A DNA stretch of 64,000 bases from an uncultured Clostridia bacterium (GCA_945876755.1 CAMCPM010000002.1:176254-240253); one strand, 5' to 3'. Positions 33,628 to 42,636 are shown, numbered from the stretch's first letter. Numbers and translations are program-made. Notes: generated by a model not told the origin, from the letters alone.

Positions 33628-35685
33628 TTACTTTGCTTCCGAAAGAGTGATCCCGTTGTCACCGAGAGGAATTTCGTGGTCAAGTCCGACAAATTTGCCG
33701 TTCTGCTGCCAAAGAACTTCCTTGACAAATGCGTACTTTTCCTCGTCCCACGTGGTGAAGTCGTCAAGGACAAGTCCTCCCGTGTCGCCCGAATTTGAAT
33801 TGAAGCACCAGAAAGTATGATTGATCTTATTGTCCTTGATAAGCTTTCTGAGGTATGTCATCCATTTTAGATTGGGGTCTCTCATAAAGCCGCCCCATTC
33901 GCCTATCAGCAGGGGAGCAATGTCCTGCTTCTGAATATAGAACCAGTTATCGTGCCAGCAGTCTTTGTAAAGGCTGTCAAATGAATAGCTGCCCTTGAAC
34001 CACGGCTGCTCATATACGGTAGGTCCGTAGTCATGAGGAGAGTACACAAGCTTGTTCTGATATTTGCCAAGGTCAACGGGATTATCCTTTACACCCCGGA
34101 GATTTCCTCCCCACCATGTGCAGTAATAATCTCCCATGTTTGTTGAAGTGAAATTACCGTTTGACTTTGTATCGGTAGGATAAATTTCAATACCTTCAAC
34201 CATTATTAGAACATTCGGATTTTTGTTCAGTACCGCTTTTGCCGCCTTTTCGGCTATGTATTTCCAGTTGTCGGAATCTTTTGAATTATCCCATTTTGCA
34301 CGTGGAGACTCGTTTGCCTTGCCGTGAGGCTCGTTTTCAAGGTCAAACGCTATAATTGTGTCATCGTTTTTATATCTTGCCGCCATCCATACAAGTGAGT
34401 CGAGGAAGTCCTGCTCGCTGATGTCACCCTCATACCACATATTTTTCATGTGACCCATAGCGTCGGTTTTGGCGGAATGAATGTCTATCATAATTTTTAT
34501 ACCGTTTGCACGGCACTGACCTACAACGTAGTCGAAAATTTCAAGGCTGTTCATTCCCACAAGATATGAATTGGTAGCCTGATTGAAATTGGCATTGGGG
34601 TAATTTCCGTTGGACCAGTTTTTGATAAGTTCGGTTGAAATGGGAATACGCAGAAGATTGAAGCCTCTGTCGGCAATTGCGGAAATTGATGTGTTCAGGT
34701 CGCAAGCCCACAAGCCGTCAAAGGTGTTCGTACCCGTATTATATCCGAACCAGTTTATGCCTGTCAGCCAGACTTCTTTACCGTCCTTGTCAAGAATTCT
34801 GCTTCCGTCGGTGTGGAGCCAGTCGTCTGTTGTAGGCTCAGGAACATCCTTTGCCTGCTTGATTTTGGGATTGTTGTTTCCGACAGAGCTTCCGCCTCCG
34901 TTATTGTTATTATTATTGTTGTTGCTTCCGCCCGAAGAGCCGGAAACAGTAGTCGTACCGAATTTAACGGTTGCCTTTGAACTGTCGATAGAACCTGCGT
35001 TGCAGAGTATCATACCGAATGTTCCCTCGCTTCCTGCGTCGACATTGCTGTTGTAATCCACAGGAGTAACTGTCAGAGTGCCGCCATTGACAGTTATTGA
35101 GCAGTTCCAATTCTGGTCGACTCTTACTCCGTTTGCAGCTTTGATCGTAACCGTCCAGCCGCCTATTGCACTGCTGGAATTGTTTTTGACTGCACCATCA
35201 AGCTGTGTAAACTTGTCGCTGCCGTTTTCCCAGCTGTTTGAAGTATTAAGCTCAAGAGAAACATCGGATGATGTTTTATCGGCTTTATCCGTACTTTGGG
35301 CAGCTGTTGTTTGTACAGCTTCAGTTTGATTTTTAGCTGTTGTTACGGCAGGAGTTTCCTGATTTGCAGCTTCCGTTTCAGATTTTGCTTCTGAAGCTGA
35401 GCTGTAATTATCCGAAACAGAACCTCCGTTTGTTTCGGGAGTATGTTCTGCCGCAACTGCGCCGTTGCCGCCATATGGGTCGTAATCCTCTGCAAACGGG
35501 TCGTAGTCATCACCAAAAAAGTCAACTGTTTCGGCGTTATTTTCTGTTTCCGTTTCGGAAGCAGTTGTATTTGCCGTTGAAGAATTTGCTTCTCCCGAAG
35601 TATTTTCTTTTGTTTCGCCACCGCATGAAGAAAGCATTGTAAGTATCATTGCCGCCGAAATCAAAAGTGAAATTTTCTTTTTCAT
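33628..35685 (-). CDS. Lipid-anchored GH5 endoglucanase with a CBM2-like module
   Basis: A 685-residue lipoprotein. The signal peptide ends in the lipobox LSSC (Cys about 21). An acidic Ser/Thr-rich spacer (about 22-140) leads to a CBM2-like domain (about 140-250; [24 protein letters not shown]), then an Asn8/Gly linker. The GH5 barrel (about 285-670) has INWFGYN, the acid/base Glu in DLENEPHG and the nucleophile in LLIGEWGG, resembling subfamily GH5_1 cellulases. It should cut cellulose at the cell surface. There is no dockerin, so it is membrane-tethered rather than cellulosomal. It starts 17 nt after the ung stop with GGAGGG between and no visible promoter, so it seems co-transcribed with dacA and ung. 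Confidence 0.9.
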   Translation of the reverse strand: MKKKISLLISAAMILTMLSSCGGETKENTSGEANSSTANTTASETETENNAETVDFFGDDYDPFAEDYDPYGGNGAVAAEHTPETNGGSVSDNYSSASEAKSETEAANQETPAVTTAKNQTEAVQTTAAQSTDKADKTSSDVSLELNTSNSWENGSDKFTQLDGAVKNNSSSAIGGWTVTIKAANGVRVDQNWNCSITVNGGTLTVTPVDYNSNVDAGSEGTFGMILCNAGSIDSSKATVKFGTTTVSGSSGGSNNNNNNNNGGGSSVGNNNPKIKQAKDVPEPTTDDWLHTDGSRILDKDGKEVWLTGINWFGYNTGTNTFDGLWACDLNTSISAIADRGFNLLRIPISTELIKNWSNGNYPNANFNQATNSYLVGMNSLEIFDYVVGQCRANGIKIMIDIHSAKTDAMGHMKNMWYEGDISEQDFLDSLVWMAARYKNDDTIIAFDLENEPHGKANESPRAKWDNSKDSDNWKYIAEKAAKAVLNKNPNVLIMVEGIEIYPTDTKSNGNFTSTNMGDYYCTWWGGNLRGVKDNPVDLGKYQNKLVYSPHDYGPTVYEQPWFKGSYSFDSLYKDCWHDNWFYIQKQDIAPLLIGEWGGFMRDPNLKWMTYLRKLIKDNKINHTFWCFNSNSGDTGGLVLDDFTTWDEEKYAFVKEVLWQQNGKFVGLDHEIPLGDNGITLSEAK
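34900..34924. repeat. Trinucleotide (ATT/GTT) run encoding poly-Asn
   Basis: Eight consecutive Asn codons (AAT/AAC read on the minus strand) in the linker between the carbohydrate-binding module and the GH5 barrel. Slippage here would change linker length by whole residues without a frameshift. Confidence 0.85.
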
Positions 35686-35702
35686 GTTATCCCTCCATAA
35701 TA

Positions 35703-36371
35703 TCAGTCAACACGCCAGTCGATAGGCTCCATTCCGTGTTCGGAAAGAAATTGGTTTGTCTTTGAAAAATGTCTGCACCCGAAAAATCCGTTGAACGCCG
35801 AAAGGGGACTAGGGTGAGCCGCTTGTAAGATCAAATGGTTCGGATTGGTTATCAGCCGCATTTTTTGCTTGGCATTGTTTCCCCACAGCAGAAAAACTAT
35901 AGGCTTTTCACGCTGATTAAGAAGCTCTATAACCTTGTCGGTAAAAATTTCCCAACCCATACCTCTGTGGGAATTAGCCTGACCCTCACGAACGGTCAGT
36001 ACCGCATTCATAAGCAGAACGCCGTTATCAGCCCACTTTTTCAGATAGCCATGATTTGCGGGAGGTATGCCCAAGTCGGAATATATCTCCTTGTATATGT
36101 TTTGTAACGACGGCGGAATTGCAGTACCTTTTTGTACGGAAAAGCAAAGCCCGTGTGCCTGACCTGCTCCGTGATAAGGGTCTTGACCGATTATTACCGC
36201 CTTGACGTCGGAATAGGATGTATATTTCAGCGAGTTGAAAATATCGTACATATTGGGGTAAATATGATATGTAAAATATTCTTTTTTCAGAAATTCCCTC
36301 AATTTCAAATAATATTCTTTTTGAAACTCGTCTTTGAGAAGCTCGTCCCATTCATTGCCTATATTAACCAT
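35703..36371 (-). CDS. ung: Uracil-DNA glycosylase (family 1)
   Basis: A 222-residue Ung. The catalytic Asp is in [15 protein letters not shown], and the DNA-intercalation loop is [14 protein letters not shown]. It removes uracil from DNA. Its ATG directly follows the dacA TAA with no intervening base, and its GGAAGG ribosome binding site lies inside dacA, so translation is probably coupled. Confidence 0.96.
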   Translation of the reverse strand: MVNIGNEWDELLKDEFQKEYYLKLREFLKKEYFTYHIYPNMYDIFNSLKYTSYSDVKAVIIGQDPYHGAGQAHGLCFSVQKGTAIPPSLQNIYKEIYSDLGIPPANHGYLKKWADNGVLLMNAVLTVREGQANSHRGMGWEIFTDKVIELLNQREKPIVFLLWGNNAKQKMRLITNPNHLILQAAHPSPLSAFNGFFGCRHFSKTNQFLSEHGMEPIDWRVD

Positions 36372-37514
36372 TTATATTCCTTCCCTGTTTCTGATTTGTA
36401 CAAAGGCGGCGTCAAGAAGAGCGATAGTGTCGTTCCATCTGATATCGGACGCCTTTGCACCGAAAACAATGCAGATCACATCATGGTCGAAACGCCTTGC
36501 AGTTGCAACAACACAATATCCGGCTTGGTCAGTCATACCGGTTTTCATACCGTTTGCGTACATATAATAGCAGTCGCTGTATTCATGCAGCAGCTTGTTT
36601 GAATTTTCCCATGATATCTGTTCGCCCGAAACAAAGGTAGCATATGTATTCGCCTTGCCTGCCGATTCCATAAGCTGCGGCTTGTTCATGGCATAAAGCG
36701 TAATTTTCAGCATATCCAACACAGTGGTATAATGGTTGTCGTCGTGAAATCCATCGGGATTTGCAAAATGTGTGTTTTCCGCACCGATAAGCATAGCAGT
36801 CTTGTTCATTTCGTCAACAAAAGTTTCTACTGCCTTTTCAGGGAGGATAGTGTCACTGCCTGCAATCAAACGTCCTGCGTTTGCTGCCGCCATATAAGAC
36901 GCGTCATTTCCCGACGGAAGCATTATTGCGTCGATAGTTGTAGGCAGGTCAAGAATATTTCCCTTGCTGATATGTGCAAGGCTTGATTCGGGATTTACAA
37001 AATCAAGCTCGTCACCTGCGGTAAACTGAAAATCCTCAGGTACATTATCAAGCAGAACCGAAGAAGTGAGGATCTTCGTTGTGCTGGCAGGATAACACTT
37101 CTGGTCTGCATTTTTTGCAAAAAGCACCTCGTCTGCCTGAACGTCATAAACTATCGCATATTCGGAACGGATTATCATATCAATAGGATATTCGCTTCTC
37201 AGCTTAGGCTGCTTGATTTTATATTTTGACAAATCAACATCAAGCTCAGCGAAAGCGTTCTCAGAAAGCTCATCGGTATCTTCAAGCTTTTCTGAACCGT
37301 CCGTCATTTCGGTTTCCGAAGTGATCTGATAATAATTTTCAGCATTTACGGTCAGCGGAACTTCAATAGATTTATTAAGCTGTATCACTCCGAAAACCGT
37401 TCCGACAACAAGAACAAGCACCAGCAAAGCCCGTATTCTCGCAGCGGCAGCTTTTCTTTTTCTGCGTTTTGCTTCGGAAGAAAGCTGTTTATTTTTTTTA
37501 CGTTTTTTGCCCAT
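36372..37514 (-). CDS. D-alanyl-D-alanine carboxypeptidase (S11, PBP5/DacA-like)
   Basis: About 380 residues. A very basic N-terminus (GKKRKKNKQ) precedes one membrane helix (about 32-48); the serine peptidase S11 domain follows (about 120-380). The three active-site motifs are SxxK (PASTTKILTS), SxN (LPSGNDAS) and KTG (MKTGMTDQAGYC). It trims the terminal D-Ala from peptidoglycan pentapeptides outside the membrane. The C-terminal amphipathic anchor of classical PBP5 is missing; anchoring is N-terminal. Start choice is weak: the track start at 37553 has no good ribosome binding site, and the ATG at 37514 has GGGAG 13 nt upstream. First gene of the dacA-ung-endoglucanase unit. Confidence 0.85.
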   Translation of the reverse strand: MGKKRKKNKQLSSEAKRRKRKAAAARIRALLVLVLVVGTVFGVIQLNKSIEVPLTVNAENYYQITSETEMTDGSEKLEDTDELSENAFAELDVDLSKYKIKQPKLRSEYPIDMIIRSEYAIVYDVQADEVLFAKNADQKCYPASTTKILTSSVLLDNVPEDFQFTAGDELDFVNPESSLAHISKGNILDLPTTIDAIMLPSGNDASYMAAANAGRLIAGSDTILPEKAVETFVDEMNKTAMLIGAENTHFANPDGFHDDNHYTTVLDMLKITLYAMNKPQLMESAGKANTYATFVSGEQISWENSNKLLHEYSDCYYMYANGMKTGMTDQAGYCVVATARRFDHDVICIVFGAKASDIRWNDTIALLDAAFVQIRNREGI

Positions 37515-37598
37515 TATTTTTATTATGCTCCCGTAAGAAAGCATATCCTCCATTCATATTAGGGTACAAATACACAAATTATTTTTAAATATATTACA

Positions 37599-37627
37599 AT
37601 AGTAACATATATTTGCTTTTATTTCAA
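37599..37627 (-). promoter_or_regulatory. Promoter of the dacA unit
   Basis: On the minus strand TTGAAA (37622-37627), 17-bp spacer, TACTAT (37599-37604). It is back to back with the promoter of the Ca exchanger. Confidence 0.6.
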
Positions 37628-37669
37628 GAGAATTTTCTCAATAATAAAAATAATTTATATTTTTTTTAA

Positions 37670-37698
37670 TTGACATCGGAAATAATATGTGTTACTAT
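37670..37698 (+). promoter_or_regulatory. Promoter of the Ca exchanger unit
   Basis: TTGACA (37670-37675), 17-bp spacer, TACTAT (37693-37698), about 72 nt before the start codon. Confidence 0.65.
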
Positions 37699-37770
37699 AA
37701 AAAATAAGTGATTTGTTGTAAAAATAATGTTTTTTCATAAAAATCAACGGAAAGGCTGGTCATATTTATT

Positions 37771-38733
37771 ATGGTACTGTCATTTGTTCTCCTGATAGTA
37801 GGATTTGTGCTTCTTGTAAAGGGTGCAGATTTTTTTGTTGACGGAAGCTCGTCCATTGCAAAATTCCTGAAGATACCTTCCATTGTTATCGGACTTACAA
37901 TAGTTGCATTCGGGACAAGCGCTCCGGAAGCAGCGGTAAGTATTATTGCAGGTATAAACGGTTCAAACGGAATTGCAATAGGAAACGTTATCGGTTCTAA
38001 TATGTTCAATCTTCTGGTCGTTGTGGGAATAAGTGCTGCTATCAAGCCTATTTCAATAAAAGACCAGATAATATCAAAAGACTATCCGTTCATGCTGCTT
38101 GCTACGGCGGCTCTGCTTGTAATGTCTTACGATGTCGTTATCGGCAGCGGAACGGAGAACGTAATTACCCGCGGCGAAGCTATCATACTGCTCATGTTTA
38201 TGGGGATTTTCCTGTATTATACAATTGCCTCTGCACTTCGTTCAAGAAGGGAACACATTGACAGCGATGATGACGAAAAGCCTAAGTACGGTATTGCCAA
38301 AAGTATAATTTTCACTATCGGCGGACTTGCCGGAATTATCATAGGCGGTCAGTTCGTTGTTGACAGCGCCGAAAAAATCGCACTTGGATTCGGTATGAGC
38401 GAAACTCTTGTGGGTCTGACAATCGTTGCTGTGGGAACGTCTCTGCCTGAACTTGTTACAAGCATTGTTGCGGCTAAAAAAGGTGAAAGCGATATTGCCA
38501 TCGGAAACGTTGTCGGCTCGAATATTTTCAATCTGCTGTTCGTTCTCGCTGCTTCGGCTGCGATAACACCGATGAGCATCAGCAGCCAAAGTCTTACAGA
38601 CCTGCTCATTCTCACAGCAGTTACTCTCGGAACCTATGGCTTCTGCGTTACAAAAAAGCGTGTAAACAGGGCAGAGGGCATTATTCTTGCATCTGTTTAT
38701 GTTATCTATCTTGCATATGCAATTATCAGATAA
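37771..38733 (+). CDS. Calcium/sodium antiporter (CaCA family, YrbG-like)
   Basis: A 320-residue membrane protein with the two inverted alpha-repeats of the CaCA family. The first is TIVAFGTSAPEAAVS with GNVIGSNMFN, the second TIVAVGTSLPELVTS with GNVVGSNIFN; the acidic residues of both are intact. About ten membrane helices are separated by a short charged loop (DSDDDEKPKYG). It exchanges Ca2+ for Na+ or H+. The start has GGAAAGG about 16 nt upstream, a long spacing. It leads a unit continuing into pdxY, trmL and degV. Confidence 0.9.
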   Translation: MVLSFVLLIVGFVLLVKGADFFVDGSSSIAKFLKIPSIVIGLTIVAFGTSAPEAAVSIIAGINGSNGIAIGNVIGSNMFNLLVVVGISAAIKPISIKDQIISKDYPFMLLATAALLVMSYDVVIGSGTENVITRGEAIILLMFMGIFLYYTIASALRSRREHIDSDDDEKPKYGIAKSIIFTIGGLAGIIIGGQFVVDSAEKIALGFGMSETLVGLTIVAVGTSLPELVTSIVAAKKGESDIAIGNVVGSNIFNLLFVLAASAAITPMSISSQSLTDLLILTAVTLGTYGFCVTKKRVNRAEGIILASVYVIYLAYAIIR

Positions 38734-38772
38734 CCTTACCTGCATTTAATATTATGAAAGGTTGCTGAAAAT

Positions 38773-39633
38773 ATGTACAATCAGCCTGCAAGAGTTGCCG
38801 CTATACACGATTTATCGGGTATTGGCAGATGTTCTCTTTCGGTTATCCTGCCTACGCTTTCGGCTCAGGGGATACAGGTCTGTCCCGTTCCGACGGCTAT
38901 TCTGTCCGCCCATACAGGCGGCTTCGGAGATGTCGTTCTGAGGGATCTTACCGATTACATCTCTCCTGCTTTGGAGCATTACAAAAAGCTTGATTACAAA
39001 TTTGACTGCGTTTACAGCGGCTTTCTTGCTTCTACAGAACAGATCGACCATTGCCTTGAGTTTTTCGATTGCTACAAAAGTGCTTTAAAAGTGGTTGACC
39101 CGGTTATGGCGGATCACGGCAAGCCGTATAAGACTTGCACCTCGGAGCTTCGCTCAAGAATGGGCGAACTTGCCGCCATTGCAGACATTATTACTCCTAA
39201 CATAACGGAAGCGGCAATGCTGCTTGGTGAAAATCCTTTTCAGCCGGACGTGACAATGCAGCAGATAAAAAGCTTTCTTGTAAGACTTTCAGAGCTTGGC
39301 CCCCGTATCGTTGTGATTACAAGTGTTTTTTCCGACGGAAAGGCTTACAATGTGGGTTACGACCGTGAACACAGCAAGTTCTGGCGCATACCGTTTAATC
39401 TTATCAATGCAAATTACCCCGGAACAGGAGACGTTTTTGCTTCGGTACTGACAGGCTCGATACTGCGAGGAGACAGCCTGCCGATAGCAATGAACAGGGC
39501 TACGGCTTTTCTTGAACGGGCTATCAAAACAACTTACAGCTATTCAACCGATACGCGCGAGGGTATCATGCTTGAAAACTGCCTTGATTTTCTTATTACA
39601 AATCCTACTCTGTGCGATTATGAACAAATGTAA
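38773..39633 (+). CDS. Pyridoxal/pyridoxamine kinase (PdxY-like)
   Basis: A 286-residue ribokinase-fold kinase. AIHDLSGIGRCSLSVILP at the N-terminus and the anion-hole motif YPGTGDVFASVLTG identify the PdxY/pyridoxamine kinase branch. It phosphorylates B6 vitamers in salvage. The gene ends ATG-TAA, and trmL continues in the same reading frame straight after the stop. It follows the exchanger by 39 bp. Confidence 0.88.
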   Translation: MYNQPARVAAIHDLSGIGRCSLSVILPTLSAQGIQVCPVPTAILSAHTGGFGDVVLRDLTDYISPALEHYKKLDYKFDCVYSGFLASTEQIDHCLEFFDCYKSALKVVDPVMADHGKPYKTCTSELRSRMGELAAIADIITPNITEAAMLLGENPFQPDVTMQQIKSFLVRLSELGPRIVVITSVFSDGKAYNVGYDREHSKFWRIPFNLINANYPGTGDVFASVLTGSILRGDSLPIAMNRATAFLERAIKTTYSYSTDTREGIMLENCLDFLITNPTLCDYEQM

Positions 39634-39645
39634 GGGGCGATCAAT

Positions 39646-40143
39646 ATCAATAATCTTAATATTGTTCTTGTAGAGCCGCAGATACCGCAGAATACCGGAA
39701 ATATTTCCCGCACCTGCGCAGTTACCGGTGCAAGGCTTCACCTTGTCAGACCCCTTGGCTTTGAGGTCACGGATAAAAATCTGAAGCGTGCCGGACTTGA
39801 CTACTGGAACGAACTTGACATTACATACTATGACGATCTGGACGACTTCTTCTCAAAAAACAGCGGTAATTTTTTCTTTTTTACAACAAAAGGGAAAAAT
39901 ACATACAGCAAGGTCTCATATCCCGACAACAGCTATCTTTTTTTCGGACGTGAGGATGCCGGACTTCCCGAGTCTCTTCTTGTGAAAAATCCCGATACCT
40001 GTCTCAGAATACCTATGAGACCTCGGCTGAGAAGCCTTAATCTTTCAAATTCCGTGGCTATTGCAGTCTATGAGGTGCTTCGGCAATGGGATTTTCCCGA
40101 CCTTGCTGCCGAGGGTAAGCTTACGCAGTATACATGGGATTAA
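39646..40143 (+). CDS. trmL: tRNA (cytidine/uridine-2'-O-)-methyltransferase TrmL with a non-canonical start
   Basis: A SpoU-type methyltransferase of about 165 residues, missing from the ORF track because no ATG, GTG or TTG lies between the upstream in-frame stop (39631-39633) and the conserved N-terminus. Translation of this frame gives NIVLVEPQIPQNTGN, LKRAGLDYW, LFFGREDAGLP, RIPM and SLNLSNSVAIAVYE, the complete TrmL signature, ending in TAA at 40141. It methylates the wobble nucleotide of tRNA-Leu isoacceptors. AAGGGG (39632-39637) is correctly spaced for ATC at 39646 (8 nt); ATC at 39640 and later ATT codons are alternatives. Initiation may therefore use AUC/AUU, or depend on coupling with pdxY. 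The body is intact, so a pseudogene is less likely. Confidence 0.85.
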   Translation: MNNLNIVLVEPQIPQNTGNISRTCAVTGARLHLVRPLGFEVTDKNLKRAGLDYWNELDITYYDDLDDFFSKNSGNFFFFTTKGKNTYSKVSYPDNSYLFFGREDAGLPESLLVKNPDTCLRIPMRPRLRSLNLSNSVAIAVYEVLRQWDFPDLAAEGKLTQYTWD

Positions 40144-40179
40144 GGTTTGACAAGTAATATTACAGAAAGGATTGATTTT

Positions 40180-41046
40180 ATGAGTAAAATTAAGCTTATG
40201 ACCGACTCTGCTTCGGATATCCCAAAGGAGCTGGAGGCAAAATACGACATAAGAATACTTTGCTTTCCTATTACACTTGGTGAAAAGTCTTTTTATGACC
40301 GTGATTACGATTATGTAGAATATTATGATATGCTTATAAATTCCAAGGATTTTCCGACTCATGCGCAGATAACGGCATTTGAATTTGAGGAGATATACAA
40401 GGAATACTATGAGCAGGGCTATACCGACCTGATTTACGTTGCTATTGCTTCGCTTGGTTCAAACACTTACAATAATGCTGTTATGGCAGTTGATACGTTC
40501 TTTGAAAACACCCCCGAAGCAAAGGACAAGTATAATATTCACGTTATTGATTCGGGAAACTACACCGGTGTTTACGGATATCCGCTTATCCAATCGGCAA
40601 TCAAGATATCAAAGGGCGCTTCCGCGGAAGAGGTCATTGCATATATGAAGGACTGGCTTTCCTGCGCAGAAGTACATTTCGGCTGCTATACACTTGAATT
40701 TGTTAAGCGCTCGGGACGTGTCAGCACCGCTGCGGCTTTTGTGGGCGAAATGCTGGGACTCCGTCCTGTTATCAAAATCAAGGGCGGCGTTTCCACTACC
40801 GACGCAAAGGTGAGGGGAGACAAGGCGATCATTCCCAAAATCGTTGAAATTACCGCTGACAGGATCATTCCGCAGACACCTTATTGCCTTGTTTACGCTT
40901 ACGATGAGTCTCAGGAGAAGGAGCTTGCAAAGGAGCTTACCAAAAAGCTTGGCTATCCGCCCGAAATGTCTTTCAGAATAGGCGGAGTTATCGCTGCAAA
41001 TGCAGGTCCTAAGCTTGTAGGCGCTTTTTTCAAAGCTAAAGATTGA
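40180..41046 (+). CDS. DegV family fatty-acid-binding protein
   Basis: A 288-residue DegV protein. The N-terminus IKLMTDSASDIPKELE and the central GYPLIQSA and LEFVKRSGRVS segments are typical. DegV proteins bind a fatty acid in the cytoplasm and, as FakB, deliver it to the FakA kinase; no fakA is nearby. The ORF-track start at 40147 is too early; the ATG at 40180 follows AGAAAGG. Last gene of the exchanger-pdxY-trmL-degV unit, followed by a strong terminator. Confidence 0.9.
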   Translation: MSKIKLMTDSASDIPKELEAKYDIRILCFPITLGEKSFYDRDYDYVEYYDMLINSKDFPTHAQITAFEFEEIYKEYYEQGYTDLIYVAIASLGSNTYNNAVMAVDTFFENTPEAKDKYNIHVIDSGNYTGVYGYPLIQSAIKISKGASAEEVIAYMKDWLSCAEVHFGCYTLEFVKRSGRVSTAAAFVGEMLGLRPVIKIKGGVSTTDAKVRGDKAIIPKIVEITADRIIPQTPYCLVYAYDESQEKELAKELTKKLGYPPEMSFRIGGVIAANAGPKLVGAFFKAKD

Positions 41047-41057
41047 TATAAAAACAG

Positions 41058-41099
41058 TCCGGCAGGAATTTCATAAAAATTCTTGTCGGATTTTTTTTA
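41058..41099 (+). terminator. Intrinsic terminator after degV
   Basis: TCCGGCAGGAATTT (41058-41071) pairs with AAATTCTTGTCGGA (41077-41090) with one wobble, followed by T8. Confidence 0.88.
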
Positions 41100-41106
41100 T
41101 TATGTC

Positions 41107-41135
41107 TTGAATGTTGGCGAAAAATCTGCTACAAT
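41107..41135 (+). promoter_or_regulatory. Promoter of pyrB
   Basis: TTGAAT (41107-41112), 17-bp spacer, TACAAT (41130-41135), only about 26 nt of leader before the start. No PyrR-type hairpin fits in this short leader. Confidence 0.7.
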
Positions 41136-41167
41136 AAATTGATATATTATTGAAAGGTAGTTTGATT

Positions 41168-42250
41168 ATGATCTCAAAATTCACTAACCTTATTGATTTG
41201 AACGATATGCCTGTCAAATGGTGGAACGAAGTTATATCTCTCGGAGCAAAAATCGCCGACGATCCCTCTGTCTATGCGCATGAATGTGACGGAAAAATAA
41301 TGGCTACGCTTTTTTATGAACCCTCCACACGCACACAGATGTCATTCCAGACTGCAATGCTGAAGCTTGGCGGAACTATTATAGGCTTTGACAATCCTGC
41401 AACGTCGTCTGTTGCAAAGGGCGAAAACCTCAAGGACACAACAAAGATCGTATCAAGCTACGCCGATATTATGGTAATGCGCCATCCCCTTGAGGGCTCT
41501 GCAAAGGCAGCGGCGCTTACTGCCGACTGTCCGGTAATAAACGCAGGAGACGGCGGACACCTGCACCCTACGCAGACGCTCACCGACCTGCTTACGCTCT
41601 CAAAGGAAAAGGGGAGACTTGATAACCTTACTATTGGATTGTGCGGAGACCTGAAAAACGGCAGGACCGTTCATTCGCTCTGTAAGGCGCTTTCCTGCTA
41701 TAAAAACAATAAGTTCATTCTCATCTCCACACCCGAACTGCGCCTGCCGTTCTACATAAAGGACATTCTCAATGCTTCAAACAGCACTTTTGAAGAAGTT
41801 GACTCTATTGAGGAGGCTATCGGAAAGCTTGATGTACTTTATATGACAAGGATTCAGAGAGAACGTTTTTCTTCTCCCGAAGAGTATGAAAAACAGAAGG
41901 ACGTTTACAGACTGGACAGGGCAAAAATGCTCAAAGCAAGAAACGATTTGTGCGTGCTTCACCCTCTTCCGCGCGTTGATGAAATTGCCGTCGAGATTGA
42001 CAGCGACCCCAGAGCGCTTTACTTCAAGCAGGCTAAATACGGAATGTATGTGAGAATGGCTCTTATCCTTACAGTGCTTAAAAATGAATATCCAACAACG
42101 CTGCTTACGGGAAAAGCCTCAGCAGGAAACGCCTGCACCAATCCCAACTGCATTACACAAAAGGAAGCCTATCTTCCCAAAAGCTTCCGCGGAAAGGGAG
42201 ATACGCTTGAATGTGAATACTGCGACGAGCGTTTCCTTCAGAAGCATTGA
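41168..42250 (+). CDS. pyrB: Aspartate carbamoyltransferase fused to a PyrI-type zinc domain
   Basis: About 360 residues. Residues 1-310 are the PyrB catalytic chain: the carbamoyl-phosphate loop [32 protein letters not shown] and the aspartate-site HPLPRVDEI are intact. The last 45 residues are not PyrB: CTNPNC (C-x4-C), [18 protein letters not shown] (C-x2-C) reproduce the zinc-binding C-terminal domain of the E. coli regulatory chain PyrI, but the N-terminal nucleotide-binding domain of PyrI is absent. In E. coli this zinc domain contacts the catalytic chains. Here it is probably a structural part of the holoenzyme without CTP/ATP control. The gene is outside the pyr operon with its own promoter. 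The ATG at 41168 follows GAAAGG. Confidence 0.93.
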   Translation: MISKFTNLIDLNDMPVKWWNEVISLGAKIADDPSVYAHECDGKIMATLFYEPSTRTQMSFQTAMLKLGGTIIGFDNPATSSVAKGENLKDTTKIVSSYADIMVMRHPLEGSAKAAALTADCPVINAGDGGHLHPTQTLTDLLTLSKEKGRLDNLTIGLCGDLKNGRTVHSLCKALSCYKNNKFILISTPELRLPFYIKDILNASNSTFEEVDSIEEAIGKLDVLYMTRIQRERFSSPEEYEKQKDVYRLDRAKMLKARNDLCVLHPLPRVDEIAVEIDSDPRALYFKQAKYGMYVRMALILTVLKNEYPTTLLTGKASAGNACTNPNCITQKEAYLPKSFRGKGDTLECEYCDERFLQKH

Positions 42251-42266
42251 TAACACCGGACAAAAA

Positions 42267-42308
42267 GATAACTCCGTTTCCCGAAGAAAACGGAGTTATC
42301 AGATTTGT
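42267..42308 (+). terminator. Intrinsic terminator after pyrB
   Basis: GATAACTCCGTTT (42267-42279) and AAACGGAGTTATC (42288-42300), perfect 13-bp stem; the T-tract (AGATTTGTTATT) is poor. Confidence 0.75.
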
Positions 42309-42322
42309 TATTGTATAATTAA

Positions 42323-42553
42323 TTAGTCAACGATGAATTCCTTGATCTGAGCGAAAAATTCGGAAGCATCGTCTGTGTGAGCTTCAAGCTTAATCGGCTT
42401 AGAGAGATCGAGGCTGAAAATACCCATGATAGACTTTGCGTCAACTGCATATCTTCCGGAAATAAGGTCAACATCGTAGTCACACTGTGAAACAACTGTC
42501 ACAAATTTCTTGACATCGTTAATTGTACCTAACATTACTGTAGTCTTGTTCAT
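42323..42553 (-). CDS. HPr-like protein lacking the phosphorylatable histidine
   Basis: A 76-residue HPr-fold protein. The second half is convincing (RYAVDAKSIMGIFSLDLSKPI), and Ser41 in AKSIMG aligns with the regulatory Ser46 of HPr. The N-terminal half reads LGTINDVKKFVTVVSQC where HPr has GLHARP, so the His15 used for sugar phosphotransfer is absent. It cannot act as an ordinary PTS phosphocarrier; a regulatory role like Crh (partner of CcpA in Bacillus) is possible. The ATG at 42553 follows GGAGGG. It is monocistronic. Confidence 0.85.
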   Translation of the reverse strand: MNKTTVMLGTINDVKKFVTVVSQCDYDVDLISGRYAVDAKSIMGIFSLDLSKPIKLEAHTDDASEFFAQIKEFIVD

Positions 42554-42601
42554 AATTTGTCCCTCCAAATAATGATAATTTTACCTTCTCGGTATGTATA
42601 T

Positions 42602-42630
42602 AGAATAACAGCTTTTTTCCATTAAGTCAA
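42602..42630 (-). promoter_or_regulatory. Promoter of the HPr-like gene
   Basis: On the minus strand TTGACT (42625-42630), 17-bp spacer, TATTCT (42602-42607). Confidence 0.68.
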
Positions 42631-42636
42631 GAGAAT

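Noticed and set aside
39631-40143. trmL as a decayed pseudogene
   Set aside because: All conserved motifs and the length are intact and a well-placed ribosome binding site precedes an ATC codon; only the start codon is unusual.
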